Origin: Planctomycetes bacterium UBA4800
Lineage (GTDB): Bacteria; Planctomycetota; UBA8108; UBA8890; UBA8898
DNA: 6,133 bases
NCBI GenBank assembly: GCA_002402755.1
Contig: DHGK01000248.1
Span: forward strand, 1 to 6,133
Direction: 5' to 3'
Shown here: positions 1 through 5,787 of the stretch, one piece after another
Layout: the number at the start of each line of letters is the position of its first letter
Numbering within the stretch: position 1 is the stretch's first letter
The notes under the pieces: generated by a model
Told to the model about the DNA's origin: nothing
Seen by the model: only the letters and a program-made list of their open reading frames with translations
Databases searched by the model: none
Position numbers and translations under genes: made by a program

Positions 1-2
1 AC

Positions 3-257
3 GACCGCGACCGGATCATATGGACGGGGCCCAAGGGCCCCGACAGGCGGCGCCTCATCGTCCTGACGAGCTACGACGAGGGCGCGACCTTCACGAACGA
101 GCGCCTCATCGCCGGCGAGTTCGCGGCCTACTCCGATCTCACGATCCTGAAGGACGGGACCGCAGGCGTTCTCTGGGAGCGCGGCATCGAGCGCGGCTAC
201 CAGAGCCTCGCCTTCACGCGCTTCGGCCGCGAGTTCCTGGAACCGGGCGCGAAGTAG
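3..257 (+). CDS. Exo-alpha-sialidase (BNR/Asp-box) C-terminal fragment
   Basis: The 5' end is missing; 84 residues remain before TAG. Sialidases hydrolyse terminal sialic acids from glycans, usually outside the cytoplasm. Seen here: an Asp box SYDEGATF (fragment residues 23-30, pattern S-x-D-x-G-x-T-F); an Arg cluster RRR (16-18) just before it, where the third Arg of the sialidase triad is expected; and AAYSDLTILKDG (41-52), which matches the block carrying the nucleophilic Tyr (Tyr43). This is followed by GVLWERG with a Glu (Glu59) at the usual position of the conserved 'LxYE' motif. The ending GYQSLAFTRF is also typical of this family's last beta strand. The catalytic Asp, the Asn/Arg triad and any signal peptide lie outside the window, so activity and location cannot be judged. 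It converges on the large minus-strand gene only 36 bases away. The family call is firm; the substrate (sialic acid or a related sugar) is inferred. Confidence 0.85.
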   Translation, partial: DRDRIIWTGPKGPDRRRLIVLTSYDEGATFTNERLIAGEFAAYSDLTILKDGTAGVLWERGIERGYQSLAFTRFGREFLEPGAK

Positions 258-261
258 GCGC

Positions 262-289
262 CCGCCCGCGGCGGCCGCGGCACGGGCGG
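262..289. terminator. Possible bidirectional hairpin between convergent genes
   Basis: Between the sialidase stop (257) and the stop of the large minus-strand gene (294) lies an inverted repeat: CCGCCCG at 262-268 pairs with CGGGCGG at 283-289. The 14-base loop itself contains the palindrome GCGGCCGC (271-278). The position suits a shared transcription terminator for two convergent genes. There is no T-run on either side, so it is not a textbook intrinsic terminator, and in DNA this GC-rich a 7-bp arm can occur by chance. Confidence 0.35.
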
Positions 290-293
290 CCCG

Positions 294-3200
294 TCACCTC
301 GCCACACGGAAGCCGACATCGCTGAAGCCGGCGGTGGGAGCGGCCCCGTGGCGGGCGGCCGACCGGCAGGACGCGCCGGGGTCGTACCACGCTCCTCCCC
401 GCAGGACGCGCACCGTGCCCGCCACGGGCCCCGCCGGATCGATGACGGCGGCGGCGGTGTACGGCCCGTACCAGTCGCGGCACCACTCGCATGCGTTGCC
501 CGACATGTCGCACAGGCCCCAGACGTTCGGCGCCAGGCGTCCGGCGGTGTGCGCATACGGCTCGTCGATGGCCGCCGCGCTGCCGTGGTACCACGCACAG
601 GCGCCTATCCGCGCGCCGTCCAGGTCATCGCCCCAGTAGTACCTCGCCGTCGTCGTCGCGCGGCACGCGTACTCCCACTGCGCCTCGGTCGGAAGATGGA
701 ACGTCTTCCCGCTCAAGGCGTTGAGCTTGAGGATGAAGTTGTGCGCGTCGTTCCAGCTCACGTACACGACCGGGCTGTCGGGATCGTTGAGCACGTAGGG
801 TTGCTTCGACCACGGCGCCGTCTTCATGACGGCGTACCACTGGAGCTTCGTCACCTCGGTCTTCCCGAGCCAGAAGCCGGCGCTCAGGGTGACCTGGTGC
901 CGCGGCGACTCGTCGGCCAGGCTGCCCTCTTCGCCCGGGTTGCACCCCATCATGAACGTCCCGGCCGGACAGTAGACCATCCGGAGCGGCACGTTGCCCG
1001 GCAGGAGGAACGTCTCGGTGGGCGGCCGACAGCAGCCCAGAGAGACGGTGGTCACCAGCGGATCGACCCCGATGAACGTATCCCCGCTGCACGCGAGCGG
1101 GTGGGCATCCCGCTCCGCCTTCGAGATGATCAGCGCCGCCCGCGACGCGACGCCGCAGCACTCGTAGCCGACGAAGAAGGCATCGGTCATCACCTCGAAG
1201 AACGAAACGAGCCGATTGCCGGCCGGCGTCATGATCCAGACGAGGATGCTCATCTCGGAATCCGCCGCGAAGGGGCTCCCGAGGACCTGCCCCCGCGCGA
1301 CCTTCACGCCCGCCGCGGGGGTGAAGGCCGGGGCGACGTACTCCAGCACGAAGTGGATCGCCGGGTACTGCGTCGAGCGGATGCAGATCGTCGTTCCGCG
1401 CGGCCCGCGCGTGCTTCCCGCGATGACGCCGTCGACGGGCGACGCGATCTTCTCCGCCCGCGGGTCCACGCTGCTGCAGAAGCGGAAGTAATGGCCCATG
1501 TGCCGGCAGGACTCGAAGTCGTCGGGCACGTTCCGCCCGATCCCCGACCTGAAGCGCGTGAGGCGCGCCACGGCGTCGCGCGGCACGAAATCCGCCGCGA
1601 CGAACTTCGGCGGCGCCGCGCCGGGATCGAGGTCGAGCGTCGCGGGCGCGGCCTTCGCGCCCGACATGAAGCCCGTGACCGTCCCGGCCCCCGCGGCGAC
1701 CTGCAACGAGCCCGTGAAGCTCCCCCACCCCTTCGCGAACGCCAGCGTCATCGCGCCCGGCGGGTCGGCCAGCGTGATCGTCATCTTCGTGCCGCTCAGC
1801 ACGCCGGTCCCGGCCGCGGCGCCGCCCCCGGGCGACGCGAGCATCGCGTCCCAGCCGCCGCTCGACTCGGCCAGCGCCAGCGTCCAGAAGAGCTCGGCGC
1901 CGAACGCCACGAAGTAGGTTCCCTTGGGGGATGGCGGGGGCGGCACCACGCGCACCGTGCCCGCCGATGCCCGCACGTTGTTCCCCTCGTCGGCCTCGGC
2001 CACGCCGGGGAGGAAGTCCGGCGCCTGTCCGGGTTTCGCGTCGGCGACGACGATCACGCGGTACTCGCCGTAGGGGATCTCATCGCCGATCAGGGCAACG
2101 CCGTTGGTCCTCTGCCGCAGTCCGCGGTCGAGGTGGCGGCTCCACGCGCGGTATCCCCCCGCAAGCTCGATATCGGACGCGTCCAGAACCCCGTCGATCG
2201 AGAGATAGACGGCCGTGTCGAACAGCGAATTCCCCGCAGGTCCCTCCGCGCCTATGTTCGCGACGACGTACGTGAACGTCAGCTCCTCTCCGCGCCTGAC
2301 CTCGGACGCATCGGGCACGACCGAGGCGACGATGAGGTCGGGCATCGTGACGCCGCCCGCCACCCGTATCCTCGTATCAGAGGCCCGCCGGTTGTTGCGC
2401 TCGTTGGTTTCGAGGACGCCCGGATAGAAGCTCGGCGGGCGGCCGGGCGCGGCATCGATGCACACGATCAGGTGGTACAGCCCGTCCGGGACGTCCCAGG
2501 CGATCGGCGCCTTCTCGGCGACCGCGGCCGACCAGCCGGCGCCGATGCGGCCCTGCCAGGCGGCGTACCCGCCGTCGAGCGGCAGGTCCGCCGGATCCAG
2601 GATCGCATCCGCCGACAAGTAGGCCGTGACATCGAAGGTCGAGACCTTCGCGCGGCACGCGGCGCCTTCGTTCCGCATCGTGTAGGAGAATCCCAGCTCC
2701 TGCCCGCGCTTGATCTCGGCCGCGGCGGGCACGACCGGCCAGACGACGAGGTCGGGAAGGTCCGCCGGCGGCGGAAACCGCAGCACGGCCGCGGCCTTCC
2801 TGCCGAGCCGATTCGTCACCTTGAAGCTTATCGTCCCCCGCGGCGGCGCGCCGTGCACGAAATAGACGGCGCTCGCGAGCAGCGCGCCGTCGCCGGCGCT
2901 GCAGTCCGCGGAACTCCACCGCGCGCAGAACTCCGCGTCGATGGGAAGCTCGACCGCCTCCTCGGGCCCAGTGACGGCGAGGCTCCCCCCGCGCAGCGCG
3001 CGGTTGTCGTCCCGGATCGCCACGAACAGCGGGATTCCGTACTCGCCGCCGCCCGCATCGACGATGGCGTCCGTCTGCTGCACCGTGATCGAGAGGCCGC
3101 TCCGCGGCGATGCGAAGTCGGGGTTGTCGACGAGCAGCCGCACCGCGGCGCTGAATCCGGACGTGTCGGCCGCGGTGTAGGTCACGTCCCAGGCCGAATC

Positions 3201-4331
3201 CGACCCTTCCAGAAGCTGCTCGCTCTCCAGGCGAAGGGCGCCCGCGTCGAGGCTGCACGACCGCCACTCCCACATGCCGCAGAAGCCGCCGTCGAGCGCC
3301 ATCTCCGCCGCGCCCTGGGGCGCGGCCATCGTCAGCCTGCCGCCCGCCAGCGCCCCGGCCGGACTGTCGACCGCGAGCTCGCACGGAATCCCGTACACGA
3401 TCGCATCGCCGCACTCCGCGCCGCCGTCGCACAACTGCACCGCCTCGCCGCGCAGCGTCGCCCCGATCGCGATGCGAGGCGCGAGGCTCGCGACCGAGAT
3501 CGTCTGGCCCAGCGCCTTTCCCTTCAGCGCGAGGAGACCGCCGGCGATGCTTCCCGTCAGGCTCACTCCCCGCGCGGCGCCCGTGCCCTTCAGGCTCATC
3601 GACGTGCGGCCCGCGCTCGCGGCGTGCTTCCCGGACGCGCTGCACGAAAGCTCGCGCCCCGACGCGAGCGAGACCAGCGCGGTGCCGGCGCGCTTCGTCC
3701 CCGTGTGGACGAGCGAGAGGTCGAGCCTCCACACGTCGCTCGGGGGCGGCGCGACGGCCGGGACCAGCACGAGATCGCACGGCGCGATCTTCAGCACGAG
3801 CTTCTGCCCCGCCGCATCCGTCGCCGTCACCGATCCCTTGATCGTGCCGAACATCGCCGCGCCCGCGCCGGACACGGTCAGGGTCGCCGACAGGGCGCCC
3901 GCGCATCGCGTGTAGGGCGCGGCGGCCGCGAACTTCTTCAGCGCCAGCGCGACGCGCGCCGTTCCGTACGCGCCGCGCACGGACGAGATCGCGCCGCTCG
4001 CCGTGAACGACACCGCCGCGGGGACGCCCCCCGGGAACTCGATCGACGCCGAGCCCGAGCCCGCGATCTTGCCCTTCGCATCGAGGGCGAGGACAAGCGC
4101 GAGCACGTCGATGGCGGCCCCGTTCTCGCCCTCGATCCCGGCGGCGGAATGGCCGCCGGCAATGTCGAAGATGGGGTGGCCGATGGCCTGCCAGGCGGCG
4201 CCCGATCCCTCGGCGGCGCGCGCTCCCGGCGCCGCGGCCGCGCACAGCACCAGGGCCGCCGCGGCCGACCGCACCGGCGAGCGGCGAACGAAACGACAGG
4301 CAGTTGCACGAGTGCAGGCGTGTAATCGCAT
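294..4331 (-). CDS. Giant secreted CARDB / M23-like / SUMF1-domain protein
   Basis: A protein of 1345 residues, numbered here from the ATG at 4331-4329. An in-frame GTG at 4349 would add six residues, but it would put the perfect AGGAGG (4338-4343) inside the gene, so the ATG is preferred. Residues 1-39 form a signal peptide (Arg-rich n-region, AALVLCAAAA core, cleavage after ARA). Then follow Gly/Ala-rich beta segments (about 74-284), two copies of a two-Cys module (313-400 and 431-518), two CARDB adhesion domains (524-660 and 662-796), a PPPPSP linker, and another beta segment (803-902). A degenerate M23-peptidase-like domain follows (940-1054; SPVDGVI, VKVARGQVLGS). The C-terminal SUMF1/FGE domain (1108-1345) shows LPTEAQWEYACRA, GNACEW and RVLRGGAWYDPGASCRSAAR. 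In the last motif the first active-site Cys of true formylglycine-generating enzymes is Asp (1317) and only the second (Cys1322) remains, so sulfatase activation is unlikely. Many cysteines suit an extracytoplasmic protein. The role is unknown; surface binding or adhesion is inferred from CARDB. Confidence 0.9.
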   Translation of the reverse strand: MRLHACTRATACRFVRRSPVRSAAAALVLCAAAAPGARAAEGSGAAWQAIGHPIFDIAGGHSAAGIEGENGAAIDVLALVLALDAKGKIAGSGSASIEFPGGVPAAVSFTASGAISSVRGAYGTARVALALKKFAAAAPYTRCAGALSATLTVSGAGAAMFGTIKGSVTATDAAGQKLVLKIAPCDLVLVPAVAPPPSDVWRLDLSLVHTGTKRAGTALVSLASGRELSCSASGKHAASAGRTSMSLKGTGAARGVSLTGSIAGGLLALKGKALGQTISVASLAPRIAIGATLRGEAVQLCDGGAECGDAIVYGIPCELAVDSPAGALAGGRLTMAAPQGAAEMALDGGFCGMWEWRSCSLDAGALRLESEQLLEGSDSAWDVTYTAADTSGFSAAVRLLVDNPDFASPRSGLSITVQQTDAIVDAGGGEYGIPLFVAIRDDNRALRGGSLAVTGPEEAVELPIDAEFCARWSSADCSAGDGALLASAVYFVHGAPPRGTISFKVTNRLGRKAAAVLRFPPPADLPDLVVWPVVPAAAEIKRGQELGFSYTMRNEGAACRAKVSTFDVTAYLSADAILDPADLPLDGGYAAWQGRIGAGWSAAVAEKAPIAWDVPDGLYHLIVCIDAAPGRPPSFYPGVLETNERNNRRASDTRIRVAGGVTMPDLIVASVVPDASEVRRGEELTFTYVVANIGAEGPAGNSLFDTAVYLSIDGVLDASDIELAGGYRAWSRHLDRGLRQRTNGVALIGDEIPYGEYRVIVVADAKPGQAPDFLPGVAEADEGNNVRASAGTVRVVPPPPSPKGTYFVAFGAELFWTLALAESSGGWDAMLASPGGGAAAGTGVLSGTKMTITLADPPGAMTLAFAKGWGSFTGSLQVAAGAGTVTGFMSGAKAAPATLDLDPGAAPPKFVAADFVPRDAVARLTRFRSGIGRNVPDDFESCRHMGHYFRFCSSVDPRAEKIASPVDGVIAGSTRGPRGTTICIRSTQYPAIHFVLEYVAPAFTPAAGVKVARGQVLGSPFAADSEMSILVWIMTPAGNRLVSFFEVMTDAFFVGYECCGVASRAALIISKAERDAHPLACSGDTFIGVDPLVTTVSLGCCRPPTETFLLPGNVPLRMVYCPAGTFMMGCNPGEEGSLADESPRHQVTLSAGFWLGKTEVTKLQWYAVMKTAPWSKQPYVLNDPDSPVVYVSWNDAHNFILKLNALSGKTFHLPTEAQWEYACRATTTARYYWGDDLDGARIGACAWYHGSAAAIDEPYAHTAGRLAPNVWGLCDMSGNACEWCRDWYGPYTAAAVIDPAGPVAGTVRVLRGGAWYDPGASCRSAARHGAAPTAGFSDVGFRVAR
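1941..2762 (-). repeat. Tandem CARDB domains within the large protein
   Basis: Residues 524-660 and 662-796 of the 1345-residue protein are two homologous blocks of about 135 residues. Each opens with a PDL(V/I)V strand and a VVP-x-A(A/S)E-(I/V)-x-RG-x-EL turn. Each continues with an S-x-FD-(V/T)-x-(A/V)YLS strand, then ILDPAD / VLDASD and GGY-x-AW, and ends in an E-x-(N/D)E-x-NN-x-RAS motif before the last strand. This is the immunoglobulin-like CARDB (cell adhesion related domain in bacteria) pattern, in which the acidic/NN segment commonly sits in loops suited to Ca2+ binding. Family membership is from recognition; metal binding is inferred. Confidence 0.75.
2775..3395 (-). repeat. Duplicated two-cysteine module (protein-level repeat)
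   Basis: Residues 313-400 and 431-518 of the large protein align without a gap over at least 55 positions at an offset of 118. Both start with YGIP and have (V/I)-x-D/R-rich sequence and AL-x-GG-x-L. Both then show acidic and Ala-rich sequence, FC at position 38 after the Tyr, a Trp three residues after that Cys, a second Cys eight residues after the first, and a GAL five residues further on. The four cysteines (351/359 and 469/477) suggest one small disulfide loop per copy, consistent with secretion. I do not recognise a named family. Confidence 0.65.
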
Positions 4332-4337
4332 GGACGG

Positions 4338-4343
4338 CCTCCT
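4338..4343 (-). promoter_or_regulatory. Shine-Dalgarno AGGAGG deciding the ATG start
   Basis: On the minus strand a perfect AGGAGG lies six bases upstream of the ATG at 4331. It fixes the start of the large secreted protein and rules against the GTG at 4349, which would precede the ribosome site and would lie within about 4 bases of the predicted transcript start. Confidence 0.8.
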
Positions 4344-4358
4344 GAGCACGAGACATCA

Positions 4359-4387
4359 TTTGTATCGGCTAGACCCGGCACGGTCAA
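4359..4387 (-). promoter_or_regulatory. Sigma70-type promoter of the large secreted-protein gene
   Basis: On the minus strand the -35 box TTGACC (4387-4382, five of six consensus bases) and the -10 box TACAAA (4364-4359, four of six) are separated by exactly 17 bases. The expected transcript start near 4352 gives a leader of about 20 bases that contains the AGGAGG. This AT-containing patch stands out from the surrounding GC-rich DNA. It implies the gene can be transcribed independently of the co-directional gene upstream. Confidence 0.65.
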
Positions 4388-4440
4388 CGTCCCCGCTCCC
4401 CCCGCCTGCGTATGTCCGGATCTTCGCGCGCATTGCGCAC

Positions 4441-4454
4441 GGCGCACCGGCGCC
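4441..4454 (-). terminator. Weak hairpin downstream of the 370-residue gene
   Basis: In the 172-base gap between the two minus-strand genes, GGCGC (4441-4445) pairs with GCGCC (4450-4454) around a four-base loop. It lies about 50 bases after the upstream gene's stop and before the promoter of the large gene, so it could reduce read-through. The stem is only 5 bp and there is no T-run; such hairpins are common by chance in this base composition. Apart from this and the promoter, I see nothing in the gap (4332-4503). Confidence 0.2.
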
Positions 4455-4503
4455 CGGCGTACAGGATCGGTTGCGCGGGATCGCGTTCGCGCCGGGTCCA
4501 AGT

Positions 4504-5616
4504 CTACCCGGACAGCCGCCCGTCCCCCACGTACACCGTACGCGACACGCCGTCGACGCCGGCGAGCGTTCCCCGAAACGTCACCCGCGCGCCGCGGCGC
4601 GACTCGAGCGCCGCCGCCTCCTCCGGCGCGAATCGCACCGCCGCCTGCACGCGCTCGCTGTCGCCGAGCGCCGATGCGATCACCCCGATCTCGAACGTCG
4701 CCTTGATCCCGGACTCCTCGCCGAGCTCCGGATCGTAGGAGGACCGCTCGACCGCCGCGAGCGTCCCCTGCCACGCGATTTCCTTCCCCCGGTAGTCGCG
4801 CTCGAACACCCGGCGCGTGTCGTACGTCGACAGCTTCGGGTCGAAGAGCGCCGCGCACGCGGGCTCGGCCGCCTCGGGCGCGGCGGCGGAAACGGCCTCC
4901 TCCGGCGCCGCTGCGGGCGCCGTTTCCTCGGCTGCCGGCTCCCGGACCGTCGCAGCCGGCGCCGGCGCCGGCGTCTCCGCGGCCGCGGCGCCTTCCGGGT
5001 CCGGATCCGTCCTCTCGGGCGCGGCCTCTTCCCTGGAATGCACGAGACAGCGCGCAACCTGCGTGAGATCCCTGACCGCGGCGACGATCGCTTCCTCCCG
5101 GAGGCAGTCGCGCTCCTGGCTCACGATGACATTCGCGTCGATGTACCTGGGGCCGCGGCATTCGCCGAAGAAGCGCACGAGCGCCCTGCGGCGGGTCCGC
5201 GTCAGGAACCTGCGCACGCCGACCTCGCTGCGCCCCCGGGACAGGACGACGTCGTCGAACGCATCCTCGCCGGTGGCAATCACCCGCAGCCCGACGGCGG
5301 CCTTCGTGCCCTCGCGGCTCCTCGCCGGGGAGAAGTGCACGTCCGCCTGCAGCGGCGAAGGAAACGTGATGCGCACGAGCGTGTCGTGCGACCGGTGCGG
5401 GTATTCGTGCGCTCCCGCGCGTGCCGCCGGTACGAGCGTGACGAGCACCTTGAAGCCGTCCATCGTCCCGGCGATCAAGGGCTTGCCCAGAAAGCCGCCC
5501 TGATCGAACCGCAGCCCGAGCCGCAGCGCCGCGCGTTGCCACCGCCGGTGCCGCGCGACGTGCACGCCTATGAGCACGGCCGCCGCGGCCGCGAACATGA
5601 TGACTATGATTTCCAC
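4504..5616 (-). CDS. Membrane-anchored hypothetical protein, OB-fold-like C-terminus
   Basis: A 370-residue protein starting at GTG (5616-5614) and ending in TAG. GGGAGAAG (5628-5621) places GGAG seven bases from the GTG, which supports this start over the ATG six codons later. Residues 2-19 form one hydrophobic helix followed by ARHRRWQR; the positive-inside rule would leave the rest of the protein cytoplasmic, but an uncleaved anchor of the other topology cannot be excluded. Residues 27-193 are a globular domain of unknown function with LGKPLIAGTMDGFKV (43-57) and TGEDAFDDVVLS (115-126). This resembles uncharacterised anchored proteins common in GC-rich bacteria. Residues 195-255 are an Ala/Pro/Glu-rich disordered linker. 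Residues 257-368 look like an OB-fold-type beta domain: F-x-x-DYRGKEIAWQGTL, then RGARVTFRGTLAGV and a final YVGDGRLSG. It is divergent from the CotH-family gene and runs in the same direction as the large gene 172 bases downstream. No catalytic motif is visible and the function is unknown. Confidence 0.85.
   Translation of the reverse strand: MEIIVIMFAAAAAVLIGVHVARHRRWQRAALRLGLRFDQGGFLGKPLIAGTMDGFKVLVTLVPAARAGAHEYPHRSHDTLVRITFPSPLQADVHFSPARSREGTKAAVGLRVIATGEDAFDDVVLSRGRSEVGVRRFLTRTRRRALVRFFGECRGPRYIDANVIVSQERDCLREEAIVAAVRDLTQVARCLVHSREEAAPERTDPDPEGAAAAETPAPAPAATVREPAAEETAPAAAPEEAVSAAAPEAAEPACAALFDPKLSTYDTRRVFERDYRGKEIAWQGTLAAVERSSYDPELGEESGIKATFEIGVIASALGDSERVQAAVRFAPEEAAALESRRGARVTFRGTLAGVDGVSRTVYVGDGRLSG
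4955..4973. repeat. Three tandem GCCGGC hexamers in the linker
   Basis: Three contiguous copies of GCCGGC plus one base fall in the coding sequence of the 370-residue protein, where the minus strand reads as Ala-Pro dipeptides (residues 216-221). It is self-complementary and can fold. The simplest explanation is a slippage-prone low-complexity linker. Confidence 0.6.
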
Positions 5617-5620
5617 GGAA

Positions 5621-5628
5621 CTTCTCCC
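5621..5628 (-). promoter_or_regulatory. Shine-Dalgarno GGGAGAAG for the GTG start
   Basis: The minus-strand GGGAGAAG has its GGAG core seven bases upstream of the GTG at 5616. It supports GTG initiation rather than the in-frame ATG at residue 7, which would fall inside the transmembrane helix. Confidence 0.6.
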
Positions 5629-5666
5629 GGCGCCCCGGCCCGCAGATTGGCCGCTCGCGGGACATC

Positions 5667-5695
5667 ATCCTAATCCTCCGCGGGCGACTTGTCCA
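5667..5695 (-). promoter_or_regulatory. Sigma70-type promoter of the 370-residue gene
   Basis: On the minus strand TGGACA (5695-5690, five of six to the -35 consensus) and TAGGAT (5672-5667, four of six to the -10) are 17 bases apart. The predicted transcript starts near 5660, giving a leader of about 44 bases before the GTG at 5616. It sits in one of the few AT-containing patches of this divergent region. Confidence 0.55.
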
Positions 5696-5715
5696 ACTCC
5701 GGCCGACCCGCCGCG

Positions 5716-5733
5716 GCACACACGCGCGCGCGT
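5716..5733. other. Alternating purine-pyrimidine (Z-DNA-prone) tract
   Basis: Eighteen bases alternate strictly purine-pyrimidine: GCACACAC followed by CG steps and ending in GT. (CG)n/(CA)n tracts of this kind are the classic sequences able to adopt left-handed Z-DNA under negative supercoiling. The tract lies between the -35 of the minus-strand gene and the probable -10 of the plus-strand CotH gene. A structural role is inferred only. Confidence 0.5.
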
Positions 5734-5752
5734 TCTTGCCGCGGCCCGGCCG

Positions 5753-5758
5753 TATGCT
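5753..5758 (+). promoter_or_regulatory. Possible -10 element (TATGCT) for the CotH-family gene
   Basis: TATGCT matches four of six -10 consensus bases and stands out in GC-rich DNA. A start near 5765 would leave a leader of roughly 20-25 bases before the GTG at 5788. No convincing -35 lies 16-18 bases upstream; the nearest TTG-containing words (TTCTTG at 5733, TTGCCG at 5736) are too close. An activator or another sigma factor would be needed. Confidence 0.35.
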
Positions 5759-5775
5759 ACCATCGACTCCGTGTG

Positions 5776-5780
5776 AGGAG
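5776..5780 (+). promoter_or_regulatory. Shine-Dalgarno AGGAG serving overlapping ATG/GTG
   Basis: AGGAG lies seven bases before GTG (5788-5790), the start of the long CotH-family frame. It also lies five bases before ATG (5786-5788), which opens a different frame that stops after 19 codons at 5845. The long frame with family similarity decides in favour of GTG, but both starts share the ribosome site. Confidence 0.65.
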
Positions 5781-5787
5781 ATTTGAT

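Noticed and set aside
1941..3395. The repeated domains of the large protein considered as a phase-variable DNA repeat or recombination hot spot
   Set aside because: The similarity is at protein level only; the DNA of the copies has diverged too far for slippage or frequent recombination.
348..4325. A plus-strand open frame of 1325 codons lying antisense to the whole large secreted-protein gene
   Set aside because: Its product is extremely Arg/His-rich and low-complexity, with no recognisable domain. The opposite strand has a signal peptide, CARDB and SUMF1 motifs, a promoter and a ribosome site. Long antisense frames are expected in DNA with GC-saturated third codon positions.
2377..4359. 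A second minus-strand frame of 660 codons overlapping the large gene
   Set aside because: Arg/Gly-rich composition typical of a frame-shifted shadow; it has no domains and its ribosome site belongs to the real gene. It is not evidence of a frameshift, because the real frame is intact from signal peptide to SUMF1 terminus.
4954..4973. GCCGGC repeats considered as a CRISPR-like or regulatory repeat
   Set aside because: They are contiguous, with no spacers, in frame as Ala-Pro codons inside a low-complexity linker.
4003..5673. A plus-strand frame of 556 codons antisense to the 370-residue gene
   Set aside because: Same explanation: Arg/Pro-rich shadow of a gene whose minus-strand frame has a transmembrane helix, a ribosome site and a plausible domain layout.
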